From a virus: a DNA stretch of 63,085 nt. The stretch is from positions 1 to 63,085 of the IMG/VR virus record IMGVR_UViG_3300017917_003968. The stretch is one strand, 5' to 3'. Positions 46,502 through 55,328 of the stretch are shown one piece after another. Made by a program: the position numbers and the translations under genes. Under the pieces are notes generated by a model that saw only the letters and a list, made by a program, of their open reading frames with translations, did no database searches and was not told where the DNA came from. Every line of letters begins with the position of its first letter. Position 1 is the stretch's first letter.

Positions 46502-48096
46502 TGGCTGAACAACAGATAAATATAAAAGATAGAATAAAAGAGGAGTTTGTAAAATGTGCAACAGATCCTGTGTACTTTATGAAGAAGTATTACATGATCC
46601 AGCATCCTAAAAGAGGTAGACAGCTATTTGATTTATATCCATTTCAAGAAAAAGTATTGAGATTATTTCAAAAAAATGATTATTCAATAATTAATAAATC
46701 TAGACAGTTAGGTATTTCTACCTTAGTATCCGCATATTCTTTATGGTTAATGCTATTTAATAAGGATAAAAACATTCTTGTTATTGCAACAAAACAAGAG
46801 ACTGCAAAAAATATGGTAACCAAAGTAAGATTTGCTTATCAAAATTTACCATCGTGGTTAAGAATTGCAGCATCTGAAGATAATAGGTTAAGTTTAAGAC
46901 TAACAAATGGATCTCAAGTAAAAGCAGTTTCTGCCGCTGGTGATGCTGGTCGTTCTGAAGCTGTATCATTATTAGTAATAGATGAGGCTGCTTTTATTGA
47001 CAATATTGAAACTATATTTACAGCTGCACAACAAACATTAGCAACTGGAGGAGGTTGTATAGCCTTATCAACTCCAAATGGTGTTGGTAACTGGTTTCAT
47101 AAAACATATATAGTTGCTCAAGAAAAGAAAAATAAGTTTTTACCCATATCTTTACCTTGGACAGTACATCCAGAAAGAGATCAAACTTGGAGAGATGATC
47201 AAGATGTAATATTAGGAAAAAGAAACGCGGCCCAAGAGTGTGATTGTAACTTTGCAACATCAGGAAATACTGTAATAGAACCAGAAATATTAACATGGTA
47301 TGAAGATAATATGGTAGATGATCCAATAGAGCGCCGTGGACTAGATAAAGCATTTTGGATATGGGAATATGCAGATCCAGTAAAATACTATGCTATAATA
47401 GCCGACGTTGCTCGTGGTGATGGTAATGACTATTCTGCATTTCATGTAATTGATATAGAATCACTAACTCAGGTTGCTGAATATAAATCACAAGTTGATA
47501 CTAGAGATTTTGCAAATATATTACTTAGTGTTGGATCTGAATATAATAATGCATTATTAGTAGTTGAGAATGCAAATATTGGTTGGGACGTTATACAAAC
47601 AATAATTGAGCGAGGATATACTAATATTCATTATAGTTATAAACAAGATCAAGGTATGGATTTTAGTAAATACGTTGATAAATATAATAGAGCTGACGGA
47701 TTAGTACCAGGATTTTCAACCACAGAAAAAACAAGACCGTTAGTTATCGAAAGAATGAGAGATTTTATAGAAAATAAAGTAGTAATTATAAAATCTGTTA
47801 GACTTTTAGAAGAGCTTAGATCTTTTATATGGAAAAATGGTAGAGCACAAGCAATGCAAAGCTATAATGATGACTTAGTTATGTCATTTGCAATCGCTAT
47901 GTATTTAAGAGAAACTTCTTTAAGATTTAAAAAAACTGCAGATAGTTTAACATATGCTGCATTAGATGGATTTACTAGAACGCAAGATACATCAATAGCA
48001 TATAATTCAAATAATCAATATAATCAAAATCCATGGATAATGAATGTTAATAGCCCACAAGGCCAAGAATTTCAAGATCTTACATGGTTAATTTAA
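46501..48096 (+). CDS. gp17: Terminase large subunit (packaging ATPase/nuclease), gp17-like
   Basis: A 531-residue terminase. ATPase: Walker A SRQLGIST (residues 67-74) and Walker B SLLVIDEAAFI with DE at 161-162, followed by an ALSTPNG coupling motif (188-194). Nuclease: IIADVARGDGNDYSAFHVID with Asp at 302, VVENANIG with Glu at about 356 and NDDLVMSFAIAMYL near 458 give the acidic RNase-H-like triad. It packages concatemeric DNA through the portal and makes the headful cut. Length is in the T4-like range (gp17 is 610). No intron or insertion is visible. It overlaps the upstream stop and is 14 nt before the portal gene. Confidence 0.95.
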   Translation: MAEQQINIKDRIKEEFVKCATDPVYFMKKYYMIQHPKRGRQLFDLYPFQEKVLRLFQKNDYSIINKSRQLGISTLVSAYSLWLMLFNKDKNILVIATKQETAKNMVTKVRFAYQNLPSWLRIAASEDNRLSLRLTNGSQVKAVSAAGDAGRSEAVSLLVIDEAAFIDNIETIFTAAQQTLATGGGCIALSTPNGVGNWFHKTYIVAQEKKNKFLPISLPWTVHPERDQTWRDDQDVILGKRNAAQECDCNFATSGNTVIEPEILTWYEDNMVDDPIERRGLDKAFWIWEYADPVKYYAIIADVARGDGNDYSAFHVIDIESLTQVAEYKSQVDTRDFANILLSVGSEYNNALLVVENANIGWDVIQTIIERGYTNIHYSYKQDQGMDFSKYVDKYNRADGLVPGFSTTEKTRPLVIERMRDFIENKVVIIKSVRLLEELRSFIWKNGRAQAMQSYNDDLVMSFAIAMYLRETSLRFKKTADSLTYAALDGFTRTQDTSIAYNSNNQYNQNPWIMNVNSPQGQEFQDLTWLI

Positions 48097-48110
48097 CTAG
48101 ATAAAATAAA

Positions 48111-50024
48111 ATGGCAGAACAACAACCACAAAAACAGAATAATTTATTTTCTACTTTAAGACGTTTATTTTCAACTGACGTTATTATACGTAACGAAGGT
48201 GGAGATATGATAAAAGTAATAGATACAGACACTATTCAAAGATCTGGTGAATTACAAACAAATGGTTTAATTGATAGATTTAATAAGGTGTATACAATGT
48301 CTACAGCTTATGGAGTTAATTTAAATCTAGCACAAAACTATCAATCAGCAAGAGTTCAAATTTATGCTGATTATGATGCTATGGACACCGATGCAATTTG
48401 CTGTTCTGCATTAGATATTATAGCAGATGAGTGTACATTAAAAAATGAACAAGGAGAAGTTTTACAAATTAGATCTTCTGATGAAAATATACAAAAAATA
48501 CTATATAATTTATTTTATTCTGTATTAAATATAGAATTTAATTTATGGTCTTGGGTTAGAAACATGGCTAAATATGGTGATTTTTATTTAAAATTAGAAA
48601 TAGCAGAAAAATATGGTATTTATAATGTAATTCCATTCTCAGCATATAATATAGTTAGAGAAGAAGGTTTTAATCATGAAAATCCACAAGAAGTTAGATT
48701 TAAATATGATCCTAATGCGGCTTTAGCATCATCTACTGGTTATAGTTCTATGCAAAATCATGATAGTGGTGTTTGGTTTGATAATTATGAAATGGCACAC
48801 TTTAGATTAACTGGAGATGTTAACTATTTACCTTATGGTAGATCATATTTAGAGCCAGCTAGAAAGATATTTAAGCAGTATACTTTGATAGAAGACGCAA
48901 TGTTGATACATCGTATAGTAAGAGCTCCAGAAAGACGTACTTTCTATGTAAATGTAGGAGCAATTCCACCAGCAGAAGTAGAAAATTATATGCAGAGAAT
49001 GATTCAAAAGATGAAAAAAACTCCTCTTATTGATCCAAATACTGGTAATTATAATTTAAAATATAATCAACAAAATTTATTAGAAGATTTCTTTATTCCT
49101 GTTAGAGGAAATGATACTTCTACAAAAATAGATACAGCAAAAGGTCTTGATTATAATGGTATTGAAGACGTTGCATATTTTAGAGAGAAATTATTTGCAG
49201 CTCTTAAAATACCTAAAGCTTTCATGGGATATGAAAAAGATTTAACTGGTAAAGCTACATTAGCTGCTGAAGATATTCGTTTTGCAAGAACTATTGAAAG
49301 ATTACAAAGAATTATAGTAAGTGAATTAACTAAAATGGCATTAATTCATTTATATGCGCATGGATATACTAATGAAGGAGCCGCAAACTTTACTTTATCA
49401 TTAACAAATCCATCAATCATCTATGATCAAGAAAGATTAGCTTTATTTAAAGAAAAAGTTGAGTTAGCACAAACAGCTATGGAAGCATCTATATTACCAA
49501 GAGACTTTATATATGATAAAATATTCCACTTCTCAGAAGATCAATATGCTGAATTAGAAGATATGATTGTAGAAGATAAAAAGAGAACATTTAGATATGA
49601 GCAAATTAAAGAAGAAGGAAATGATCCAGCAGAATCAGGTCAAGCTTATGGTACTCCACATCAAATAGCTAGTTTATATGGAGGAAAAGAGGCATCTGTA
49701 TTAAATACTCCTGATGGATATGATGAAACAAAAATGGGAAGGCCAAAATCAGTAACATCAATTATAGGAACAGATAAATCAGCTTTTGGTAGAGATCCTA
49801 TAGGTACTTCAGAATTAACAGGAAGAAAAGACTCTGCTGAAGATAAATCTGGTACTAATTATAAAGGAGGAAATCCACTAGCATTAGAAAATAGTATGGG
49901 AACTTATTTACAGAATAAAAAAATGCTAGATGGATTATTTAAAAAACAGTCTAGTAGAAAAGTAAATCTTTTTGAGCAACCAAATCTTATGAGTGAAGAT
50001 AATATTATTGATGGTTTAGACTAA
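48111..50024 (+). CDS. gp20: Portal vertex protein, gp20-like
   Basis: A 637-residue portal protein (T4 gp20 is 524). It has FNKVYTMSTAYGVNLNLAQNYQSARVQIYADYDAMDTDAICCSALDIIADECT and FNLWSWVRNMAKYGDFYLKLEI, with later DYNGIEDVAYFREKLFAALKIPKAFMGYEKDLTGKATLAAEDIRFARTIERLQRIIVSEL. That last segment is the T4-like hallmark 'FR-KL--ALK-P---------G---TRDE--F---I-RL'. The C-terminal ~120 residues are extra, acidic and Ser-rich. It forms the dodecameric portal for DNA entry. Confidence 0.95.
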   Translation: MAEQQPQKQNNLFSTLRRLFSTDVIIRNEGGDMIKVIDTDTIQRSGELQTNGLIDRFNKVYTMSTAYGVNLNLAQNYQSARVQIYADYDAMDTDAICCSALDIIADECTLKNEQGEVLQIRSSDENIQKILYNLFYSVLNIEFNLWSWVRNMAKYGDFYLKLEIAEKYGIYNVIPFSAYNIVREEGFNHENPQEVRFKYDPNAALASSTGYSSMQNHDSGVWFDNYEMAHFRLTGDVNYLPYGRSYLEPARKIFKQYTLIEDAMLIHRIVRAPERRTFYVNVGAIPPAEVENYMQRMIQKMKKTPLIDPNTGNYNLKYNQQNLLEDFFIPVRGNDTSTKIDTAKGLDYNGIEDVAYFREKLFAALKIPKAFMGYEKDLTGKATLAAEDIRFARTIERLQRIIVSELTKMALIHLYAHGYTNEGAANFTLSLTNPSIIYDQERLALFKEKVELAQTAMEASILPRDFIYDKIFHFSEDQYAELEDMIVEDKKRTFRYEQIKEEGNDPAESGQAYGTPHQIASLYGGKEASVLNTPDGYDETKMGRPKSVTSIIGTDKSAFGRDPIGTSELTGRKDSAEDKSGTNYKGGNPLALENSMGTYLQNKKMLDGLFKKQSSRKVNLFEQPNLMSEDNIIDGLD

Positions 50025-50031
50025 TATATAG

Positions 50032-50039
50032 ATATTTAT
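50032..50039 (+). promoter_or_regulatory. ATATTTAT motif upstream of 50063
   Basis: Context ATAGATATTTATTACTAG, 23 nt before the ATG at 50063 and just after the portal stop. Confidence 0.35.
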
Positions 50040-50062
50040 TACTAGCTGATTTTTATAAAACT

Positions 50063-50914
50063 ATGGCAATAAAACATTCAAAATACCGTAATACAGGAAT
50101 TTTATTTGAACTATTAGTAAGAAGAACTACAACTGACTTATTAAATAATCAAGATTCTAAAGCGGTAAAAATACTAAAAAAGTACTTTACTAATACAGAA
50201 TTAGGAAAAGAATATACTTTATATAGTACCTTTTCTACAAGTCAAAAATTATCTGAAGCTAAAGCAGAAATATTAATTTCTACTATAGTAGAACAATATA
50301 GAAAATTAGATTATGAGAAAATAAATAAGTTAAAATATAACTTAATAAAAGAAATTAAGCAGTCTTATGATCTAGATGATTTTTTCAAAGCTAAAATAGA
50401 TAATTATAAGCCGTATGCATCAATATATACTATATTTGAGTCTCAAAATTCAAAACAATCTGATACAAAACAACTGCTTTTAAATAAAATTACTTTATTA
50501 GAACATATATCAGATAAATTTTCAGAAAATTCAAAAGCTCCTAAGTCATTAGTAGATGAGTTTATGAAAGAAGATAAAGAGATTAGACTATTAGCTTATA
50601 AAATACTAGTTGAAAAGTTTAATGATAAGTATAAAAATTTATCAGAAAGACAAAAATCAGTATTAAAAGAATATATTACTAATGTATCTGACACAAAAAA
50701 TTTAAGAGATTTTTTAAATAAACAATTAGTTGAAATTAAAACTGAATTAGTTACTTTAAAAGATTCTTCAAAAGATCCGGTTATTAAAATTAAATTAGAT
50801 GAGGTATTGAAGTTTATTAATCCAATAAAAGATAATCAAACGATAAAAGATGAGATTGTTACAGGAGTACTTCAATATTGCGATTTAATTGATGAATTAA
50901 AAAAATCTAATTAA
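50063..50914 (+). CDS. Conserved helical head-region protein (283 aa)
   Basis: A 283-residue mostly helical, Lys-rich protein. The start MAIKHSKYRNTGILFELLVRRTTTDLLNN followed by KILKKYF-NTELGKEY is a pattern I recall from head-gene clusters of T4-like marine phages. A helical repeat follows (KAEILISTIVEQYRKLDYEKINKLKYNLIKEIK). Position between portal and prohead protease points to a prohead, scaffold or assembly role, which is inferred. The next gene starts on its last base. Confidence 0.6.
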   Translation: MAIKHSKYRNTGILFELLVRRTTTDLLNNQDSKAVKILKKYFTNTELGKEYTLYSTFSTSQKLSEAKAEILISTIVEQYRKLDYEKINKLKYNLIKEIKQSYDLDDFFKAKIDNYKPYASIYTIFESQNSKQSDTKQLLLNKITLLEHISDKFSENSKAPKSLVDEFMKEDKEIRLLAYKILVEKFNDKYKNLSERQKSVLKEYITNVSDTKNLRDFLNKQLVEIKTELVTLKDSSKDPVIKIKLDEVLKFINPIKDNQTIKDEIVTGVLQYCDLIDELKKSN

Positions 50915-51678
50915 TGAATAAATTTAGTAATCAATTTGCTACTCAAAAACTTCGTGAAGAAAATATCGAAGAAGATGGTAGTGCAACAGGATCAGGTGAA
51001 GCATATCTCCCAGGATTAGATGTGCCAGAAAAAAAATATAAAGGAGTCAAAGAAAAAAAAGATCCTACAGATAAAGAACCTAAATTAGCTTCTGGAAAAG
51101 CAAAAATTTATGCTAAAGATAAATGGGGTTGGCAAGAAGCTCCATCAATTCCTAATAGACCATCTAAAGGAGGTTTTATATATAAACAATTATATGAAGC
51201 ATTATCTGAATTAGATGCATCTGATATAGATACTACTTGGCAAGATGTAAAAGGGAAATATTTAAGACTTAGTGCTGATATTCAAGTTACTCATAAAGAT
51301 GCTACAAAAGGAGAATCTGTTATAAAAAAAGAAAGTAAAGTAAAGATTTTAGATTTACCATTTGATAATAATACAAAAGTTAATATTTTGTATAAAAATG
51401 ATATATTCATAGCAAATCCAGCAGATATAATGAAAAAAAATACTTTAGCAGAAGGATTTAAAAAAGAAATTAAGCATAGAAGTAAATCTCAGCAATTTCA
51501 AGAAGCAGCTAAACTTGCAAATAGAAAATTACAAGAGGTAAATAAAATTTTAGAATACGCAGCTCAACTAAAAACTGAATTATTTGAAGATGAGCAAAGT
51601 ACTAAAACATCTAAATTATTAGAAAAAGTTAAACATAATATGGTTTCGGCATATGGTAAAATTAAAAAATTAAACTAG
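50914..51678 (+). CDS. Hypothetical head-region protein (254 aa)
   Basis: A 254-residue protein: a low-complexity Gly/Glu/Lys N-terminal part (residues 15-65), a middle domain (KLASGKAKIYAKDKWGWQEAPSIPNRPSKGGFIYKQL) and a helical Gln/Lys-rich C-terminus. 'KDKWGW-EAPSIPNRPSKGGFIYK' is distinctive but unassigned. It directly precedes the tiny basic protein and follows the 283-residue protein with overlapping stop/start bases. Likely part of the head assembly set. Confidence 0.6.
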   Translation: MNKFSNQFATQKLREENIEEDGSATGSGEAYLPGLDVPEKKYKGVKEKKDPTDKEPKLASGKAKIYAKDKWGWQEAPSIPNRPSKGGFIYKQLYEALSELDASDIDTTWQDVKGKYLRLSADIQVTHKDATKGESVIKKESKVKILDLPFDNNTKVNILYKNDIFIANPADIMKKNTLAEGFKKEIKHRSKSQQFQEAAKLANRKLQEVNKILEYAAQLKTELFEDEQSTKTSKLLEKVKHNMVSAYGKIKKLN

Positions 51679-51680
51679 TC

Positions 51681-51809
51681 ATGGCAAAAGCAAAATCAAG
51701 TACTGGATCACAAAAAATTAGTTTTGGTAAAAGAAAATCAGGTAATGCTAAAAAATCATATAATAAGCATAGTCCTAAACCAAAAGAATATAGAGGTCAA
51801 GGCCGATAA
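51681..51809 (+). CDS. Very small, highly basic protein (42 aa)
   Basis: ATG at 51681, TAA at 51807-51809, starting 2 nt after the 254-residue protein's stop. The product (MAKAKSSTGSQKISFGKRKS ... YRGQGR) is almost wholly Lys, Arg, Ser, Gly with no hydrophobic core, like DNA-binding peptides packed in heads or small cationic virion proteins. The strict spacing and consistent codon use make it credible despite its size. From memory, similar short 'KRKSG-AKKSYNKH-PK-' peptides occur in the same place in other T4-like phages of Bacteroidota. Confidence 0.7.
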   Translation: MAKAKSSTGSQKISFGKRKSGNAKKSYNKHSPKPKEYRGQGR

Positions 51810-51827
51810 ACATTATTAGAAAACTAG

Positions 51828-51835
51828 ATATTTAT
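51828..51835 (+). promoter_or_regulatory. ATATTTAT motif upstream of 51843
   Basis: Context CTAGATATTTATAGTTAAT followed by ATG, only 7 nt away. It is a copy that a standard -10 promoter would not explain without a leaderless transcript. Confidence 0.3.
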
Positions 51836-51842
51836 AGTTAAT

Positions 51843-53312
51843 ATGACAACACTAGAATTATATCGTAAGCATAAAAAGGGAGAAGTAAGTAAAGATAAAT
51901 TTATTTATGAAGTAAGAAAAGATCAAAATCTTCCTTGGATTATTAATACAACTTCTTATACAGATGCTGTAAAAATTCTTAAAAACAAAGGAATTATTAA
52001 AGAAGATGATTCTAATATTACAACAGATCCTGCTGTAGATAGAGTTAATCCTTATTTTTTAAAAAAAGGAGTTGAAAAAATTCTATCTAAAGAAAAAGAA
52101 CTTACTAATGATTCTTATAAATTAGCTCTTAATAAAGCTGCAAAACAACTTGAATCTAATCCTCATGCATTTGATGAAGATATGATTCATAATGCTAAAG
52201 AAGTAGAAAAAGCTGATGAAAAATTAAAAACTCAAGAAGTTAAAAAAGATAATTTTGTTGATAAAGCTAATGAAGCAAAAAAAGTAAAAGTACCAAAAAA
52301 TAAAAATAAAAAACAATTATCTGAAGATCAAAATAATAAAAAAATAGATTTAGAAGAGGTGGATATTAATGATCCTGTACTTATGGCAGTAAGAGCTAAA
52401 AAAGATGCTCCTCAAGTTAAATCAGTACAAAAAAATAATCCAAACCAAATTAAGATTAATTTATTACTTAAAAAAAGGGCTGAGATAGAAAGAGATATGG
52501 AGCAAGAAGCGGAGCCAGAAGGAGGACCTATAGCAGATAGATATGCTTCTGATTTAATGTCAATAGATAATACTATAAAAAAATTAAAAGCAAATACATT
52601 AAAAGAAAATGTATTATTTGAACTAACAAAATCTTTAAAAAAAAAAGTTACAATTAAAGAAGATACTCACTGGAGACATGTAGTAGGAGCTGAAGTTCAT
52701 ACTCCTGATGGTCCTGGTAAAATTAGTGAAATATTAGGTAGTACTTTGACTGTTGAATTACAAGATGGATCTTTAAAAGATTTTCAAATAAATACAGTAG
52801 ATCACTTCACTAAAAAAGCACAAGAACAACAGACTGAAGTATCATCAATAGATTCTAAATATAATATTAATAAAGATTATAATGGAAATGTAGTTCAAGT
52901 TACTAATACTAATGGAAAATTATTTAGTAAGAATGATGATGCAACTATTACAGGTACTGGAGAAAAAATTAAAATAACAGGATTTAAAGAAGATCAAGGA
53001 AAACTACAAGCTTTATATACTAAAGATGGAACTGTTAACTCAACAGATGTAGATAGTCTTGAACAAGTAAAATCTGGATTTAGACCTGGAGTTAATTTAG
53101 GTAAGTATGATTTAAATAAACTAGCTGAAAAACTAAAAAGCAATCCAGAAAAATTAAAAAATTATCCTAATTTTAGTAAAAAAATAAAAGAAGCTGTTAA
53201 ATTTAAAGTAAAAGGAGAAACCACTCCTATATTTAAAAGCTCAGAAGATGCAAAAAGATATAGAGATGAACTTACTAACGCTAAAGTACAATTTACACAG
53301 AGTAATATATAA
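51843..53312 (+). CDS. Hypothetical head-region protein with KOW/SH3-like segment (489 aa)
   Basis: A 489-residue protein. An N-terminal helical part (TTLELYRKHKKGEVSKDKFIYEVRKDQNLPWIINTTSYTDAVKILKNKGII) is followed by a Lys-rich disordered middle. At about residues 275-325 comes HWRHVVGAEVHTPDGPGKISEILGSTLTVELQDGSLKDFQINTVDHF, which has the V-G-V-TP-GPG-I--I----V-V-L-DG pattern of KOW/SH3-like folds. A second Thr/Gly/Asp-rich beta part follows. It probably acts in head assembly; the position just before the prohead protease suggests a maturation or scaffold partner. Confidence 0.6.
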   Translation: MTTLELYRKHKKGEVSKDKFIYEVRKDQNLPWIINTTSYTDAVKILKNKGIIKEDDSNITTDPAVDRVNPYFLKKGVEKILSKEKELTNDSYKLALNKAAKQLESNPHAFDEDMIHNAKEVEKADEKLKTQEVKKDNFVDKANEAKKVKVPKNKNKKQLSEDQNNKKIDLEEVDINDPVLMAVRAKKDAPQVKSVQKNNPNQIKINLLLKKRAEIERDMEQEAEPEGGPIADRYASDLMSIDNTIKKLKANTLKENVLFELTKSLKKKVTIKEDTHWRHVVGAEVHTPDGPGKISEILGSTLTVELQDGSLKDFQINTVDHFTKKAQEQQTEVSSIDSKYNINKDYNGNVVQVTNTNGKLFSKNDDATITGTGEKIKITGFKEDQGKLQALYTKDGTVNSTDVDSLEQVKSGFRPGVNLGKYDLNKLAEKLKSNPEKLKNYPNFSKKIKEAVKFKVKGETTPIFKSSEDAKRYRDELTNAKVQFTQSNI

Positions 53313-53326
53313 ATTAATATTATAAC

Positions 53327-53950
53327 ATGCCAAAAGAATTATTAATAGAATATAGTTTATTTAAACCAACAACATCATTAAATGAGTCTAGACGTCTTAC
53401 TAATGGTAATATGGTAGTGTCTGGTTTAGTTCAAGCGTGTGATAAACCAAATGCAAATAGACGAATCTATCCTTATCCTATTCTTTCTAGCCAAGTTGAA
53501 AAATATATATTAGGTCCAATAAAAGAAAATAGAGCATTAGGTGAATTAGATCACCCAGAATCTAGTATAATAAACTTAAAAAATGTTAGTCATAATATAG
53601 TTAAGTTATGGTGGGAAGGCAAAAATCTTTATGGAGATATTGAAGTACTTCCAACCCCATCTGGAAATATTCTAAAAGAATTATTTAAAAATAATATAAC
53701 AGTAGGTATATCATCAAGAGCTATGGGAACAACTACTCCAATTGGAGAAGGTTTAGTACAAGTTGAAGATGATTTAGATTTAATTTGTTGGGATTTTGTG
53801 TCAACTCCATCAACATTTGGAGCATATATGAAACCAATAGGAGGATTAAATGAATCTGTTAATTATAATATAGCAAAACCACAAACAAGAATTAATCAAT
53901 TAATATCAGATATTATATGTTCACAATCTGGTGTATGTTGTATTAATTAA
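53327..53950 (+). CDS. gp21: Prohead core protease, gp21-like
   Basis: A 206-residue prohead protease (T4 gp21 is 212). The catalytic His is in RALGELDHPESS (H76) and the catalytic Ser in ITVGISSRAMGT (S129 or S130). The pattern 'G-LDHP ... G-SSR--G' is the S77-family hallmark, followed by VQVEDDLDLICWDFVSTPS, the conserved 'L-ITG-D-V--PS' equivalent. It cleaves scaffold and capsid N-termini during maturation, at L/I-x-E sites in T4. Placement between portal and scaffold genes is canonical. Confidence 0.95.
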   Translation: MPKELLIEYSLFKPTTSLNESRRLTNGNMVVSGLVQACDKPNANRRIYPYPILSSQVEKYILGPIKENRALGELDHPESSIINLKNVSHNIVKLWWEGKNLYGDIEVLPTPSGNILKELFKNNITVGISSRAMGTTTPIGEGLVQVEDDLDLICWDFVSTPSTFGAYMKPIGGLNESVNYNIAKPQTRINQLISDIICSQSGVCCIN

Positions 53951-54096
53951 AAATTTTATAGTAAAGTTATACTTTTACTTTATTTATAGATATTTATGAG
54001 TATATGTGTTATTATCTAATATAACACTAGTCAAAAAAATACTTATATTGCTTTCTACATTACAATAAGCAATCCCAAAGAAAAACATTTATAAAA
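53951..54096 (+). promoter_or_regulatory. Leader of the scaffold/capsid operon with two hairpins
   Basis: A 146-nt gap. It contains ATATTTAT (53990-53997), the hairpin GTGTTAT / ATAACAC (54006-54012 / 54021-54027, 7 bp) and the hairpin ATTGCTT / AAGCAAT (54047-54053 / 54067-54073, 7 bp). The region is long for a late-gene leader in this window, as expected for the strongly expressed scaffold and capsid genes. The hairpins may stabilise the mRNA. Specific function is inferred. Confidence 0.45.
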
Positions 54097-55305
54097 ATGA
54101 GCAATCTTTATCAAGATGCCATCCTAGATGCTAAAGCACTAAGAGCTAGCGTAATTGCAAATACAAAAGCTGCATTAGAAGAAGCATTTGAACCAAAAAT
54201 TCAAGCAATGTTCAGATCTCAAATAGTTGAAGAACTAGAAGAGACTGAAGAAATTGAAGAAGTTGAGGATATGGAAGAAGGCATGGACACAGAAGTAGTT
54301 GGTGGTATGGAAGAAGAAAATTACAACATCAATGAAGATGAGTTAGAAGAAATTCTTTCTCAATTAGAAGAATTATCAAATGAAAACACAGAAGAATCAT
54401 TACAAGAAGCTGACGATGATGAAGAGACAGCTGATGATGAAGAAACTGATGACATTGACGATTCTGAAGAAATGGTAGATGATACTGAAGAAATGACTGA
54501 TGACACAAAAATCATAGACATTACTTTAGGAGATCTTAAACAAGTTTTACAATCAGTAGTATCTGGACAAACTGGTCTAGACGATTTAGGTGGAGATGAA
54601 ATGCCTTCAGACGAATTAGATGCAGAAACAGATACTGATATTACTTTAGATGAAATTTTAGCTGAGCTAGAAGAAACTGAAGAAATTGAAGAAGCTGAAG
54701 ACATGGAAGAAGGTTTAGGAAGTGCAATTACTGGAGGATTAAAAAAATTCGGTTCTAGTATTAAAAAAGAATTAGGTTTAAACTGTCTTAAAGATCGTAA
54801 AGCTGCACTTGCTGCTGGAAAATCTGACAAAGAAGCTTATAAAGTTTATGTAGATTGTATGAGATCTGAAAAAGGTCCAGGAGGTGTTAATGCACTTACA
54901 GGGGCTGGAGAAGAACAAGGTGCATCTTTTAGATCAGATTGGATGAAAAAAGAATCTAAAGAATTAAAAGAAGCTAAAAAAACTATTGAAATTCTTAGCA
55001 AAAATCTACAAGAAGTTAACTTACTAAATGCAAAGTATCTTTACATGAATAAGTTATTCAAAAAACCAAATCTAAGTGAATCTCAAAAAGTTAAAGTTAT
55101 TAATGCACTTGATAGAGCTAAAACAGTAACTGAAGTTAAAAATACTTATGAGACTTTAAAAGAGTCATTAGAGGTTAAAAAAACACAACAATTAAAAGAA
55201 TCAATTGGTTTTGCATCACAAGCAGCAGGAGTTGCTCCAAAAGGAAATATCGTGGATTCAGATCCTTATATTAACAGATGGCAAAAACTTGCTGGAATTA
55301 AATAA
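54097..55305 (+). CDS. gp22: Prohead core scaffold protein, gp22-like
   Basis: A 402-residue strongly acidic protein placed between protease and major capsid genes, as gp22 is in T4. Residues about 42-200 are Glu/Asp-rich (two near-copies of LEETEEIEE-EDMEEG at about 47 and 190). A short middle segment (GLGSAITGGLKKFGSSIKKELGLNCLKDRKAALAAGKSDKEAYKVYVDCM) is cleaved-peptide-like, and the C-terminal half is helical (KESKELKEAKKTIEILSKNLQEV). The two acidic near-copies look like an internal duplication. It directs capsid assembly and is normally degraded by the protease. The antisense Ser-rich frame is a shadow. Confidence 0.85.
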   Translation: MSNLYQDAILDAKALRASVIANTKAALEEAFEPKIQAMFRSQIVEELEETEEIEEVEDMEEGMDTEVVGGMEEENYNINEDELEEILSQLEELSNENTEESLQEADDDEETADDEETDDIDDSEEMVDDTEEMTDDTKIIDITLGDLKQVLQSVVSGQTGLDDLGGDEMPSDELDAETDTDITLDEILAELEETEEIEEAEDMEEGLGSAITGGLKKFGSSIKKELGLNCLKDRKAALAAGKSDKEAYKVYVDCMRSEKGPGGVNALTGAGEEQGASFRSDWMKKESKELKEAKKTIEILSKNLQEVNLLNAKYLYMNKLFKKPNLSESQKVKVINALDRAKTVTEVKNTYETLKESLEVKKTQQLKESIGFASQAAGVAPKGNIVDSDPYINRWQKLAGIK

Positions 55306-55328
55306 AAATAAAAAACAATTAATAAAAA

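Noticed and set aside
54360-54830. Minus-strand Ser-rich frame opposite the scaffold gene
   Set aside because: Shadow of GAA/GAT/GAC codons in the acidic scaffold gene.
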